From Rubrobacter tropicus (GTDB lineage Bacteria; Actinomycetota; Rubrobacteria; Rubrobacterales; Rubrobacteraceae), in assembly GCF_011492945.1 (NCBI RefSeq), contig NZ_CP045119.1, positions 2,294,001 to 2,358,000 on the forward strand: a stretch of 64,000 nucleotides of DNA, read 5' to 3'. Under the pieces are notes generated by a model. That model saw only the letters and a list, made by a program, of their open reading frames with translations. It searched no databases and was not told the DNA's origin. Below, in pieces: positions 1-10,000 of this stretch (positions are counted from its first letter, which is position 1; each line of letters opens with the position of its first letter). Made by a program: the position numbers and the translations under genes.

Positions 1-27
1 GTCGCGACCCGGAGGGCTGACGGGTGA
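1..27 (+). CDS. C-terminal tail of an upstream gene (partial)
   Basis: The first 27 bases read in frame as the last eight codons of a gene (ending R-R-A-D-G) and a TGA at 25-27. That TGA overlaps the GTG start of the next gene by four bases (GTGA), the usual sign of translational coupling in an operon. Nothing can be said about its function because the body of the gene lies outside the window. Confidence 0.4.
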   Translation, partial: VATRRADG

Positions 28-1988
28 TCGGAAACAAGGCGATCAAGCCGCGCGCGGCCCGATCGTGGTCGATCCCGGGCAAGCGCCCGCGGCCGGCGGG
101 CGGCCGGCTCGCGTCCACCGCCGCCCTGGTTATGGTCCTGTTGCTGGGCGTCTGGATGGGCGGCTCTTACGGCGGCTACTTCGTCGAGACGTGGGCGCCG
201 GTCGCCCTTGTGCTCTGCGCGCTGGGGATCGCGCTGGCGTCGGCGGGCGTGCCCGACGCCCGGCCGTCCCGTTGGGGCGTTTTCGCGCTGGCCCTGTTCT
301 CCGGCTATACGGCGTGGACTTTCGCCTCTATCCTCTGGTCCCCCAACAAGGGCGACGCCTGGGCCGGCGCGGGCCAGACATCCTTGTACTTGGTCGCCTT
401 CGCGCTCGCCGTTTGCCTGGACGCTGCGGGGGCGTCGCGCCGCGTGGTGCTGGCGGCCTGGGTGCTCGGCACGTCGTTCGTGGCCGGGCTCACGCTGCTC
501 GACCTCGCCTCGGATCCCGAGGGAATGTTTCGGCGCCAACGCCTGATCGGCACGGTCGGGTATTACAACGCCAAGGCGGCCTTCCTGCTGATGCCTTTCT
601 GGGCGGCGATCTACCTGTCCGCCTCCAGGCGCGCGCACCCCGCCCTGCGCGGGGCGGCGCTGGGTGGCGCGGTGCTCTGCGCGGCGGTCGCCGTCATGGC
701 CCAATCCCGCGGCGCGCTGGCGGCGATGGCCCTGTCGCTGCCGGTCTTCTTCCTGTTCTCCGGCGCCCGGCTCCGAGGCCTTCTGGCCCTTGCCCCGGTC
801 GCAGCCGTCCTGCTTGTCCTGCTTCGGGACCTCAACCACGTCTACGTCGCGCTCTCGGACGGCGCCGCGCCGTCGGAGGCCGTCCGCGGTGTCCCGGCCG
901 CGGTGTGGTCGGCCTCGGGGGCGGCCGCACTCTACGGCGTGGCGTGGGGGATCGTGGATCTCCGGTGGAGGCCCCCGGCGGTCCGGGCCGGCGGCCGGCT
1001 GGCGGTGGCCTGCGCGCTGCTGCTCCTGATCCCCGGCGCGCTCGCGTTTTACGAGCGGGCGGGCGACCCCGTCGCATGGACCGGTAAGAAGTTGGAGGCG
1101 TTCAAGACAGACGACCGGACGGGAGAGGCCGGGAGCCGGTACCTGAGCGCGTCGGGTTCGGGCCGGTACGTGCTTTGGGAGGTGGCCTGGAGGGACTTCA
1201 CCGAACATCCGTTGCTCGGCGTGGGCACCCAGAATTACGAAGCGACCGTCTACCGGCTGCGCCAGGAGGCGACGGTGCGGGCCCGCCAGCCCCACGCGCT
1301 GCCGCTCGAGATCCTCGCCGAGCGCGGCGCGGTCGGGGGGGTCCTCTTCGCCGGCTTTCTGTTCGCCTGCCTGCGGGGCGGCCTGGGCCGCCGGCGGGCC
1401 GACCCCGACGCGACGATGCGGGCGGGCGCCCTGGCCTCCACCGTCTGTTACTGGTTCGTTCATTCCGGCGTGGAGTGGTTCTGGCAAATGCCCGCCGTGA
1501 CCCTGCCGGCGATCGTCGCCCTGGCGATGCTTGTGGCGCCGGAGCGCCCGCGACGCGCCCCGCGGGCGGGCGGGCCTCCGCGCCTCGCGATCGTCGGCAT
1601 CGCCCTGTTCACGATCTGCGCCGTCTCCCCCCTCTACGCCGCCGACGCGTACCTGCGCCAGAGCTACGCCGCTGGCGGCGCGGGCGGAGCACTCACCGCG
1701 GTGGAGAGGTCGGCGGCTCTCAATCCCCTGGATCCGCGAACCCCACGGCGCGAGGCTGAGGTGGCGGCCCGGGCCGGCTACGACCTCCGGGCCGAGGATG
1801 CGTACCGGCGGCTGATCCGGGCAAACCCCAACCACTTCGCGCCCTATGTCCTGTTCGGCGACTACCGCCTCGCCCGCGGTGACAGGGCAGGCGCGCTTGA
1901 CCTTTACGAGAAGGCCCTCGAACGCAACCCGCTGGACAAGGGCCTCATCCGTTCCGCCGACCGGCTCCGAAACGCCGGGCCCCGTTAG
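24..1988 (+). CDS. O-antigen ligase-family polytopic membrane protein with C-terminal TPRs
   Basis: A 654-residue protein with about ten hydrophobic segments between residues 30 and 530. It has a Wzy_C-like loop around residues 400-435 (G-T-Q-N-Y-E, then R-Q-P-H-A-L-P-L-E-I-L-A-E-R-G), the arrangement of O-antigen ligases and polymerases. The last 100 residues form two TPR-like helical repeats (A-L-N-P-L-D-P and A-L-E-R-N-P-L-D-K), a tail common in exopolysaccharide ligases of monoderms. GTG start with GGAGGG seven bases upstream. The family joins or polymerises lipid-linked glycans at the outer face of the membrane. Here the likely product is surface polysaccharide, since an outer membrane is not expected. 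Exact substrate unknown. Confidence 0.75.
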   Translation: MIGNKAIKPRAARSWSIPGKRPRPAGGRLASTAALVMVLLLGVWMGGSYGGYFVETWAPVALVLCALGIALASAGVPDARPSRWGVFALALFSGYTAWTFASILWSPNKGDAWAGAGQTSLYLVAFALAVCLDAAGASRRVVLAAWVLGTSFVAGLTLLDLASDPEGMFRRQRLIGTVGYYNAKAAFLLMPFWAAIYLSASRRAHPALRGAALGGAVLCAAVAVMAQSRGALAAMALSLPVFFLFSGARLRGLLALAPVAAVLLVLLRDLNHVYVALSDGAAPSEAVRGVPAAVWSASGAAALYGVAWGIVDLRWRPPAVRAGGRLAVACALLLLIPGALAFYERAGDPVAWTGKKLEAFKTDDRTGEAGSRYLSASGSGRYVLWEVAWRDFTEHPLLGVGTQNYEATVYRLRQEATVRARQPHALPLEILAERGAVGGVLFAGFLFACLRGGLGRRRADPDATMRAGALASTVCYWFVHSGVEWFWQMPAVTLPAIVALAMLVAPERPRRAPRAGGPPRLAIVGIALFTICAVSPLYAADAYLRQSYAAGGAGGALTAVERSAALNPLDPRTPRREAEVAARAGYDLRAEDAYRRLIRANPNHFAPYVLFGDYRLARGDRAGALDLYEKALERNPLDKGLIRSADRLRNAGPR

Positions 1989-2050
1989 CAGGTACGCTCC
2001 CGTTCGACGGTCCACCCTCCGCGAACGCGCCCGCCCGAGTGCGCGACCTC

Positions 2051-2067
2051 CCTTGGTCCTTTGGACC
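2051..2067. promoter_or_regulatory. Perfect 7-bp inverted repeat (possible operator)
   Basis: TTGGTCC-TTT-GGACCAA lies 62 bases after the ligase stop and about 190 bases before the LPETG gene. It has no T-run after it, so it is a weak terminator candidate and could instead be a protein-binding site for the LPETG gene. Confidence 0.3.
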
Positions 2068-2256
2068 AACCGGCGGTTTGCGCCGTCGCGGCACGTTGGG
2101 ATTCGGTAAGTGTAGTTCAGTGCTTCGCCCCCTTCCCGTAGTCGTATTCAGGATGCTATACGTTACGCGACCGGTGTTACGAACATCACCACGAGGAGGT
2201 ACCTTGTCGCGTCGAACGTCTCTGTACAAGCATGTTTTGGAAAGGAGGTGTGAATT

Positions 2257-2565
2257 ATGAGGGGTGCGACGAGTTCCGGTTTTCGTTTGGCCTGGATCGC
2301 CGTTTTCGTTATCCTGACGGTGCTCATGATCTCGGTCCCTTCGGTGGCGGACGCGCAGACGCCTTTCGACCACCAGTACGGATCCTCGGTCGTGTCGCCC
2401 GAGATCGGCGAAAAGGGCAAGGAGGTGGCCGCCGCGTTTACCGGGGTCTTGCCGGAGACCGGCGGGGTACCGTTCCTCGTCCTGGGGGCACTGCTGATGT
2501 CCGCGGGAACGGGCCTGTTCGCCCTGCGGCGCCTGGGTCGCCGAACGGGCCGCCGGGGCCGGTAG
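2257..2565 (+). CDS. Small LPETG cell-wall-anchored protein
   Basis: A 102-residue protein built almost entirely of sorting signals. Residues 8-32 are a signal peptide ending in A-D-A-Q. A short mature stretch of about 35 residues follows. Near residue 66 comes L-P-E-T-G-G, then a hydrophobic segment (about 70-88) and an Arg-rich tail, which is the full class A sortase substrate signal. The ribosome-binding site is excellent (AAAGGAGG seven bases before ATG). After sortase cleavage only about 35 residues would stay on the wall, so it is either a tiny surface protein or a pilin-like or scaffold peptide. No sortase gene is in the window. A GC-rich hairpin follows the stop. Confidence 0.8.
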   Translation: MRGATSSGFRLAWIAVFVILTVLMISVPSVADAQTPFDHQYGSSVVSPEIGEKGKEVAAAFTGVLPETGGVPFLVLGALLMSAGTGLFALRRLGRRTGRRGR

Positions 2566-2591
2566 CCGGACGAACAAACCGTAACGGACAA

Positions 2592-2624
2592 GAAGGGGGG
2601 CGGACTCTCGGACCCGCCCCCTTC
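2592..2624 (+). terminator. GC-rich hairpin after the LPETG gene
   Basis: GAAGGGGGGCGG and CCCGCCCCCTTC form a stem of about 11 bp around a short loop, 27 bases after the stop codon. There is no strong U-tract, as is usual in very GC-rich actinobacteria. Confidence 0.6.
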
Positions 2625-2652
2625 GTGCGCATGATCCACGCCTCGGAGCCCT

Positions 2653-2823
2653 AGAGCGGTTTGCGGAGGTATCGGGCCTACCGTGAGCAGGCATCCAGGT
2701 TCTCACGTTCATAGGTGTAAAAGGTCGGGGCCCGCCCGCGGCCTCGGGGCGCACCCCTCAAAACCTCGGTGTCTCAAAGCCTCACGGCCGACGAGGGTCG
2801 ATCCTTATGCGAACCGCTGTGAG
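2653..2823. repeat. Dispersed palindromic repeat, family 2, copy 1
   Basis: The block shares several landmarks, in the same order, with 22869-23070: AGCGGTTTGCGGA at the left, a 36-base core (2750-2785, 33 of 36 bases identical), and CTTATGCGAACCGCTGTGAG at the right. No ORF in it has a convincing start or family. It separates the LPETG gene from the RND cluster. A third, more diverged relative with perfect 19-bp inverted ends is at 53995-54145. Confidence 0.7.
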
Positions 2824-2983
2824 GGGAACCACCGGTTGCGGACCCTTGAGGGTTTTCCGGTCGCCCGGTACTTCGGTGCACGGCCCTGCCCGCAAACCGC
2901 GAAGACAACCGATGGTGTTACCCCATTGAGTGCCCCGGAGGCCTACCCGTAAACGACCCGGACAGGCTATATACATCACAAAG

Positions 2984-3012
2984 TTGCATTGTTACATTCG
3001 AGTTTCTATGGA
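2984..3012 (+). promoter_or_regulatory. Possible sigma-A promoter for the RND cluster
   Basis: TTGCAT and TATGGA are 17 bases apart inside an AT-rich island (2965-3020) that stands out in this GC-rich DNA, about 70 bases before the small ORF that leads the RND operon. Matches to consensus are only partial. Nothing else is seen in 2824-3081. Confidence 0.3.
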
Positions 3013-3081
3013 CAGAATGTGCCCAACCGCAGGCTGCGCCTCTCAGATCGGGTCCTGCGACGAGCCGGGAGAGGGTGAGGC

Positions 3082-3204
3082 ATGAACGGATGCGTCGCGG
3101 AACGGTTCGCGGTGTCCGCGGCGGAGGAACGGTCCCGACGGCTCCGGGCTAATCGGATGCGTTACAGGCACCAGGCATCAACGCGGGGAGGTCGTCAGCA
3201 ATGA
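3082..3204 (+). CDS. Possible 40-residue leader ORF of the RND operon
   Basis: An ATG with GAGGGTGAGG just upstream opens a 40-codon frame (starts M-N-G-C-V-A-E-R-F), Arg-rich and without a signal peptide. It ends in a TGA that overlaps the RND permease ATG as ATGA. The overlap and the ribosome site suggest translation coupled to the permease, either as a leader peptide or as a small protein. It resembles no family I know. The alternative is that it is untranslated leader and the permease uses its own GGGGAGG site (about 3184-3190). Confidence 0.35.
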   Translation: MNGCVAERFAVSAAEERSRRLRANRMRYRHQASTRGGRQQ

Positions 3205-6200
3205 TTCGTTCGATCATCCGGTCAAGCCTGCGGTTCCGGCTCCTGATCGTCGGCCTCGCGGTGGGTCTGGTGGCCGTCGGGGTCGTGCAGTTGCGCGCGG
3301 CGTCCGTGGACGTCCTCCCCGAGTTCACGCCGCCGTACGTGGAGGTTCAGACCGAGGCTTTGGGGCTCTCCGCGAACGAGGTCGAGCAGATGATCACCGT
3401 CCCGCTGGAGGCCGACCTGCTCAACGGCGTCGAGGGCGTCGACACGATCCGCTCGGAGTCGGTTTCGGGGCTCTCCGACATCGTGATGGTCTTCGAGCCC
3501 GGCACCGATATCTACCAGGCACGGCAGCTGGTGCAAGAGCGGCTCACGGGGGCCACCGGGGCGGCCGGGATTGCCGCCGCATACTCCAAACCGCCCACGA
3601 TGATCAATCCTCTGTCGTCCGCGAGCCGGGTGATGATGATCGGAATCGACCCGAACGAGCTGTCGCCGATGGAGGCGGGGGTTCTCTCCCACTGGGTGAT
3701 CAGGCCTCGTTTGATGGGCGTTCCCGGCGTGGCGAACGTCGCGATCTGGGGCCTGCGCGACCAGCAGCTTCAGGTGCAGGTCGACCCGGAGAGGCTTCAG
3801 GACCAGGGCGTCACACTGAACCAGGTGGTCGAGACGACGGGCAACGCGCAACTGGTGTCGCCGCTCACCTTCCTCGAGGCCTCGACGCCGGGCACCGGCG
3901 GGTTCATCGAGACTCCCAACCAGAGGCTCCAGGTCCGGCACATCTTCGAGAACCTCGGGACGCCGGAAGCCCTCAGCAAGGTGACGGTAGAGGACACCAA
4001 CGGCCAACTGAGCGTCGGCGACGTGGCCAACGTGGTGGAGGAGCACCAGCCGCTTATCGGTGACGCCGTGGTCAGCGGCAACGACGACCGTCTGATGCTC
4101 GTCGTGGAGAAGTACCCGGGCGCCGACACCGCGGAGGTGACCGGCGGGGTCGAAGAGGCGCTCGAAAACCTGCAGCCCGGCCTCTCGGGCATGAGGTTCG
4201 ACCCGAACGTCTTCCGGCCGGCGACCTACATCTCGGACGCGATCGGCAACCTGACGCTCGCGCTCATGGTCGCGGGCGCCCTCCTCGTCCTCGCGCTGGC
4301 CGCGTTCCTGTTCGAGTGGCGCACCGTGTTGATCGGCGTCGTGACGATCCCGTTGTCCCTGCTGGCGGCGGCGCTCGTGCTCTACTTGCTCGGGGAGACG
4401 TTCAACCCGATCGCGCTCGCGGGGCTCGCCGTGGCGGTCGTGCTCATCATCAACGATGCCGTCGTGGGCGCCCACAACGCCGTCCGGCGCCTGAGGGAGC
4501 AGCGCCGGGCGGGCGTCGGCGGATCGACCGCGGATACGGTCGTCGAGGCCCTGGCCGAGGTGCGGGGGCCCCTCACGTACGCCGCGCTCATAGGGCTGCT
4601 CGCGATCGTGCCGGTCGTCGTCATGGAGGGCAGGCCCGGCGCGTTCTTCGAGCCGCTCGCGCTCGCCTACGGGCTCGCGGTGCTGGCGTCGATGGTCGTC
4701 GCGTTGACGGTCGCGCCGGCGTTGAGCCTGCTGTTGTTCTCCAGGGGCTCGGTGACGCGCCGCGAGTCCCCCATCCTGCGGCGGCTGAGACCAGGCTACG
4801 ACGGCGCCCTCTCGCGGCTCGTCCGCGCGCCGCGCGCGATCCTCATCGCCGCCGGGGTCCTCGTGGTGCTCGGTCTCGCCGCGCTTCCGCTTCTCGGCAC
4901 GTCGCTCATTCCGTCGTTCGAGGACAGGGACGTGCTGATCCGCCTCGAAGGGCAGCCCGGCACCTCGGAGCCGAGGATGAGCGGTCTGACGGCAGATCTC
5001 AGCCGGGATCTCGAGGGTATCCCGGGCGTCACGGGCGTCGGCGCCCACGTCGGGCGCGCCCTGACCGGGGACCAGATCGTCGACGTCAACTCCAGCACCA
5101 TCTCCGTCAAGGTCGGCGCCGACGCGGACTACGACGCTACGGTGGCGTCTATCGGGGACGTCGTAGGTCGCCTCGACGAGAACGTGAGCAGCGAGGTCGC
5201 GACTTACTCGCAGCAGGCGGTCCGCAACGTCGGTACGCTCATCGACGCGGAGGCGCCGAGTTCCGGCGACGGCCTCGACGTCCTGACGGGGGCGGACAAG
5301 CCCCTCGTGGTGCGTCTCTACGGCCAGAACCTCGACACCTTACGCCACGAGGCGGACAAGGTGCGGGGCATCGTGGGCGGGATCGAAGGCGTCGACAGCC
5401 CGAGCGTCGAATCCGTGCCCGAGGAGCAGGTCCTCGCGATCGAGACGGACCTCGCCAGGGCCCAACCCCACGAGGTCAAGCCGGGCGACGTCCGCCGGGC
5501 GGCGGCCATGTTGTTGCAGGGCGTCGTGGTCGGCAACATCTTCGGCGAACAGAAGGTGTTCGAGGTCGTCGTGAAGGGCACGCCGGACGTGCGCCAGAGC
5601 GTGGAGAGCGTCCGCAACCTGCTCATCGACACGCCCGGCGGCGGTCACGTGCGGCTGGAGCAGGTGGCCGACGTGCAGACCCGGCCGTCGCCGTCCGTCA
5701 TCAATCGCGATGCGGCCCAGCGTTACCTCGACGTCGAGGCCGACGTCAGCGGCCGTAGCCTCGGCGCGGTGGCGGCCGACGTCGAGAATCGCCTCGGCGA
5801 CTCCTCGTTCCCGCTCGAATACCACGCCGAGGTGCTCGGGCAGACCACGACGGGCCAGGAGGCCAACCTGGGGCGCGTTCTGGGCTTCACTCTCGCCGTC
5901 GTGGTCGCCGTCTTCCTCCTGATCCAGGCTGCGGTCGGCAGTTGGCGGCTGGCGGTGCTCGCCTTCCTCACCCTGCCGGTGGCCCTCGTCGGCGGCGTCC
6001 TGGCGGCGCTCATCGATGGCGCCACGCTCTCGCTCGGCTCGCTGGTCGCCTTCCTCGCGCTGCTGGGCCTCGCCGCCAGCAACGCCATCATGCTGATCCA
6101 GCACTCTCAGCGACTCCAGGTCGAGGAGAGCCGGACCTTCGGTGACGAACTCGTCCGGCGCGGGGCGGGGGATATGCTCGCGCCGGTGTTGAGCGTCATG

Positions 6201-6548
6201 GTGGCGACGGCCGTGGTGGTGCTGCCGTTCGTGATCATGGGCGACGTCGCCGGCCTCGAGATCCTCAACCCGATGGGGATAGTCATCCTGGGCGGTCTGA
6301 TCACCACGGCCCTGCTCAGCCTCTTCGTGCTGCCGGTCCTCTACCTGCGTTTCGGCGCCGACGCGCGGCCCGAACCGGTAGTTGAAGCGACCGCGCCGCC
6401 CGCTGTCGGGGTCGAGCCGGCGGATCGCGGCAGGGAGGTGACCACCGAGCGCTCCCGCCGGTTCGGAAGGGTGCCCGGGCGACGGAGCGGGGTGTCCCAT
6501 CAGGACGACGGAGATGGCAACTCCCCGGAAAGGCGCGGCGAACGATGA
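3201..6548 (+). CDS. RND-family efflux permease (CzcA/CusA-like), copy 1
   Basis: 1115 residues in the normal RND plan: TM1 at about 12-32, a large extracytoplasmic domain to about 345, TM2-TM6, a second large domain from about 570 to 885, the last TM block, and an extra 70-residue hydrophilic C-terminal tail. The opening V-D-V-L-P-E-F-T-P-P and E-V-E-Q-M-I-T-V-P-L-E are typical of the heavy-metal/CusA branch. In TM4 the usual D-D pair of the proton relay is N418-D419. The family drives proton-coupled export, normally with an adaptor and an outer-membrane channel. Its TGA overlaps the next gene as ATGA. Substrate not deducible. Paralogue at 7041. Confidence 0.88.
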   Translation: MIRSIIRSSLRFRLLIVGLAVGLVAVGVVQLRAASVDVLPEFTPPYVEVQTEALGLSANEVEQMITVPLEADLLNGVEGVDTIRSESVSGLSDIVMVFEPGTDIYQARQLVQERLTGATGAAGIAAAYSKPPTMINPLSSASRVMMIGIDPNELSPMEAGVLSHWVIRPRLMGVPGVANVAIWGLRDQQLQVQVDPERLQDQGVTLNQVVETTGNAQLVSPLTFLEASTPGTGGFIETPNQRLQVRHIFENLGTPEALSKVTVEDTNGQLSVGDVANVVEEHQPLIGDAVVSGNDDRLMLVVEKYPGADTAEVTGGVEEALENLQPGLSGMRFDPNVFRPATYISDAIGNLTLALMVAGALLVLALAAFLFEWRTVLIGVVTIPLSLLAAALVLYLLGETFNPIALAGLAVAVVLIINDAVVGAHNAVRRLREQRRAGVGGSTADTVVEALAEVRGPLTYAALIGLLAIVPVVVMEGRPGAFFEPLALAYGLAVLASMVVALTVAPALSLLLFSRGSVTRRESPILRRLRPGYDGALSRLVRAPRAILIAAGVLVVLGLAALPLLGTSLIPSFEDRDVLIRLEGQPGTSEPRMSGLTADLSRDLEGIPGVTGVGAHVGRALTGDQIVDVNSSTISVKVGADADYDATVASIGDVVGRLDENVSSEVATYSQQAVRNVGTLIDAEAPSSGDGLDVLTGADKPLVVRLYGQNLDTLRHEADKVRGIVGGIEGVDSPSVESVPEEQVLAIETDLARAQPHEVKPGDVRRAAAMLLQGVVVGNIFGEQKVFEVVVKGTPDVRQSVESVRNLLIDTPGGGHVRLEQVADVQTRPSPSVINRDAAQRYLDVEADVSGRSLGAVAADVENRLGDSSFPLEYHAEVLGQTTTGQEANLGRVLGFTLAVVVAVFLLIQAAVGSWRLAVLAFLTLPVALVGGVLAALIDGATLSLGSLVAFLALLGLAASNAIMLIQHSQRLQVEESRTFGDELVRRGAGDMLAPVLSVMVATAVVVLPFVIMGDVAGLEILNPMGIVILGGLITTALLSLFVLPVLYLRFGADARPEPVVEATAPPAVGVEPADRGREVTTERSRRFGRVPGRRSGVSHQDDGDGNSPERRGER

Positions 6549-7024
6549 TCCTGTCGCGCATCGACCTCAGGTGCGGGCGGCTGCGTACCGCCCGCACCGG
6601 GCTCTTGCTGATCACCGCCGGCGTAGTATCGCTTTCCGGATGTGGTGGCTCGTCGAGTTCGAGCTATTCGTCGGAAACGGCGAGCCATCACGAACCCGCC
6701 AGGATCGAGCCCATCAAGGGAACGGACGTCATGCGCGTGATCTTCTCCGCCGAAGGGGCGGAGCGGGTCGGCCTCGAGACGGACGCGGTTCGCCAGGAAG
6801 GTCAGGAACTGGTCGTGCCCGATGGCGCCGTTATCTACGACGCGGAAGGCAACGCGTACGCCTACACGGCCCCCAAGCCGCTCACCTTCGTGCGCCAGGA
6901 GATCGAGATAGATCGCTCCGAAGGCAACAGCGTCATGCTCTCCGACGGTCCGCCCGCCGGTACCGAGGTCGTGACGGTCGGGACCGCCGAGGTGTACGGC
7001 ACCGAGTTCGAGGTGGCACATTGA
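6545..7024 (+). CDS. Lipoprotein resembling the C-terminal part of an RND periplasmic adaptor
   Basis: 159 residues. A signal peptide (about 16-32) ends in a lipobox (L-S-G-C), followed by a Ser-rich linker. The remaining 110 residues resemble the beta-barrel and membrane-proximal end of HlyD/CusB-type adaptors: V-P-D-G-A-V-I-Y, A-Y-A-Y-T, then P-P-A-G-T-E-V-V-T-V-G. The alpha-hairpin and lipoyl domains that reach an outer-membrane channel are absent. This suits a monoderm, where the adaptor would contact only the permeases. It lies between two RND permease genes and overlaps the first by four bases, so it probably serves one or both. The adaptor assignment rests on motifs only. Confidence 0.65.
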   Translation: MILSRIDLRCGRLRTARTGLLLITAGVVSLSGCGGSSSSSYSSETASHHEPARIEPIKGTDVMRVIFSAEGAERVGLETDAVRQEGQELVVPDGAVIYDAEGNAYAYTAPKPLTFVRQEIEIDRSEGNSVMLSDGPPAGTEVVTVGTAEVYGTEFEVAH

Positions 7025-7040
7025 AAGGTGGGGATAACTG

Positions 7041-10000
7041 ATGCGTTGGATCGTCGGATCCAGCCTGCGGTTCCGGTGGCTGGTTATCTTTGCCGCGGCG
7101 GTGCTGATGATCTTCGGCATCGGCGAGACCCGCAACGCGGACGTGGACGTCTTCCCCGAGTTCGCCCCGCCGCAGGTCGAGATCCAGACCATCGCGGTCG
7201 GCAACTCCTCGCAGCAGGTCGAGGAGCTGATCACGATCCCGCTGGAAGACCAGCTCAACGGTATTCCCGGCCTCGAGGAGATGCGCTCGAAATCGGTTAT
7301 CGACCTCTCGCAGATCCAGCTGATCTTCAGCAGGGACACCGACCTATACGAGGCCCGGCAGCTGGTGCAGGAGCGCCTGACGGCGGCGTCGCCCGACCTG
7401 CCGACCTGGGCCAGCCCACCCTTCATGATGCCTCCCCTGTCGTCGACGAGCCGGGTGATGAAGATCGGGATCTCCTCGGACGAGCTGAACATGAGAGAGA
7501 TGTCCGTGGTCGCCTACTGGAAGATCCGGCAAGAGCTCCTGCGCGTGGACGGCGTGGCGAACGTGATGATCTACGGCGAGCAACTCCAGCAGCAGCACGT
7601 GTACGTCGACCCGAAGAAGCTCGCCGACAACGGCGTCTCGGTGGAGCAGGTGATGAAGAGCACGGGAGATGCCCTGGACGCGGGACTGCTGCGCTACTCC
7701 GAGGGCGCGGTGATCGGAACCGGCGGTTTCGTCGAGTCGAACGGCCAGAGGCTCGACGTGCGCAACGTGCTGCCGATCGTCCGGCCGGACGACCTCGCCA
7801 GGGTGCCGCTCGAGGGGAGCGACGGCACGAGCTTGCGCCTCGAGGACGTGGCGACCGTGGACTGGGGTCACCAGCCGCTGAGCGGCGACGCCGTCATCAA
7901 CGACGGCCACGGCCTCATGCTGATCGTCCAGAAGTTCCCGAACGCCAACACGGTGGAGGTGACGCGGGGTATCGAAGAGGCGATCGACGACATGCGCCCC
8001 GGCCTCCCCGCCATGCAGATCGACACTACGATCTTCCGGCCGGCCACCTTTATCGAGCTGGCGATCAACAACCTCACGAGGGCGTTGCTGCTCGGCGTCG
8101 TGCTGGTGATCCTGATCCTGGCCGCGTTCCTTTTCGAGTGGCGCACCGCGTTGATCAGCCTGATCGCGATTCCGCTGTCGCTACTGGCGGCCGTGCTCGT
8201 GCTCCAGGAGCTCGGCGCCATCATAAACGTGATGATCCTCGCGGGGCTCGTCGTCTCCATCGGCGTCGTCGTCGACGACGCGATCATCGACGTCGAGAAC
8301 ATCGTGCGAAGATTGCGCCAGAACCGGAGCGAGGGCACGGGAAGGACGTTGATCTCCATCGTGCTCGACGCGTCGGTGGAGGTGCGCACGGCGATTACCT
8401 ACGCGACCCTGATCAACGTCGTCGCGGTGATCCCGGTCTTCTTCCTACCAGGCCTCTCGGGCGCGTTCTTCAAGCCGCTCGTCCTCTCCTACGGGCTGGC
8501 GGTGCTCGTGTCGATGGTCGTGGCGCTGACCGTCACGCCGGCGCTGTGCCTGATCCTCCTCTCGAGGGGGCACAGGCACCATGAGTCCCCCCTGCTGCGG
8601 GTGCTGAAGCGCGGCTACGGCGCGTTTCTTGCCCGCATCATCCGCACGCCGCGGCCGGCCATGGGCGTCGCCACCACCTGCCTGCTTGCGGGCGTCCTGG
8701 TGGTGCCGACGCTCGGGACGATCCTGCTCCCGGACTTCAAGGAGAGGGACTTCCTCATGCACTGGTTGACGAAGCCGGGCACTTCGCAACAGGAAGAGTA
8801 CCGGATCTCGGTGCGGGGCTGTCAGGACCTTCGGGAGATCCCCGGCGTGCGCAACTGCGGATCGCACATAGGTCAGGCCTACCTCTCCGACGAGCCCTAC
8901 GGCGTGGACTTCGGCGAGAACTGGATCAGCGTCAGCCCCAGGGTCGACTACGACAAGACCCTGGCGGCCGTCCAGGAGACGGTAGACAGCTACCCGGGGA
9001 TCTACAGGGACGTGCAGACGTACTTGAGGGAGAGGGTCAAGGAGGTGCTGACGGGCACGAGCGAGGCCATCGTCGTGCGCATTTACGGCCCCGACCTCGA
9101 CGTGCTTCGCGCCAAGGCGGACGAGATAACGGAGCAGATCGCACCCATCGACGGCGTCATCGACGCGCACCCCGACTTCGCGGAGGATCTGCCCCACGCG
9201 GAGATCGAGGTGGACCTCGCCGCGGCGGAAGAACACGGGCTCAAGCCCGGCGACGTGCGCCGGCAGGCGGCCACGTTGGTGGCGAGCGAAGAGGTCGGCG
9301 ACATCTTCCGCGGCGGCAAGGCCTACGACGTGCACGTGTGGAGCACGCCCGAGACCCGCCACGACTTCACCAGCCTGCGCGAGCTCCCGATCGACACCCC
9401 GGGGGGCGAACAGATACGCCTGGAGCAGGTGGCGGACGTCCGCCTCGGGCCGATCCCGAACGCCATCGAGCGCACGCAGCAGTCGCGCCGGATCGACGTC
9501 GGCGCCAACGTGGAGGGGCGAGACCTCGGCGCCGTCGTGGCCGACGTCGAGGAACAACTCGCGGGTGTCGGGCTGCCGCGCGAGTACCACCTGGAGGTCC
9601 TTGGAGAGTCAAACGAGCTGGCCGAAGCGCAGAAGAACCTGCTGATCTACGGCGTGGCAGCGGCGCTCGCGATCTTCTTCCTATTGCAGGCATCCTTCGG
9701 GAGCGTGCGCCTGGCAGTCTTGCTCTTCCTCACCCTGCCGATGGCGCTGGTGGGAGGGGTGCTCGCGGTGTGGATGGGCGACGGCATACTCTCGCTCGGC
9801 TCGCTGATAGGGTTCCTGACGGTCTTCGGCATCGCGGCGCGGAACGGGATCCTGATGATCAGCCACTTCCAGCACCTCGAGCGCGAAGAGGGCGAGGCGT
9901 TCGGGCCCGCGCTCGTCCTGCGCGGTGCCAAGGAGCGCCTCGCGCCGATCCTGATGACCGCCTCTGCGACGGGTCTTGCGCTCGTGCCGCTGGCGGTCGC

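Noticed and set aside
2051-2067. TTGGTCC/GGACCAA as a terminator of the ligase gene
   Set aside because: Only 7 bp with no T-run and 62 bases away; kept only as a weak operator candidate.
2683-2952. Open frame of 89 codons after the LPETG gene
   Set aside because: It lies on a dispersed non-coding repeat that is present again at 22869 without a matching frame.
3222-5048. Long open frames antisense to the RND, RNase R, SecA, nuo and atp genes
   Set aside because: GC-rich codon bias opens the complementary frames; the products are Arg/His/Asp-rich with no family motifs or ribosome sites.
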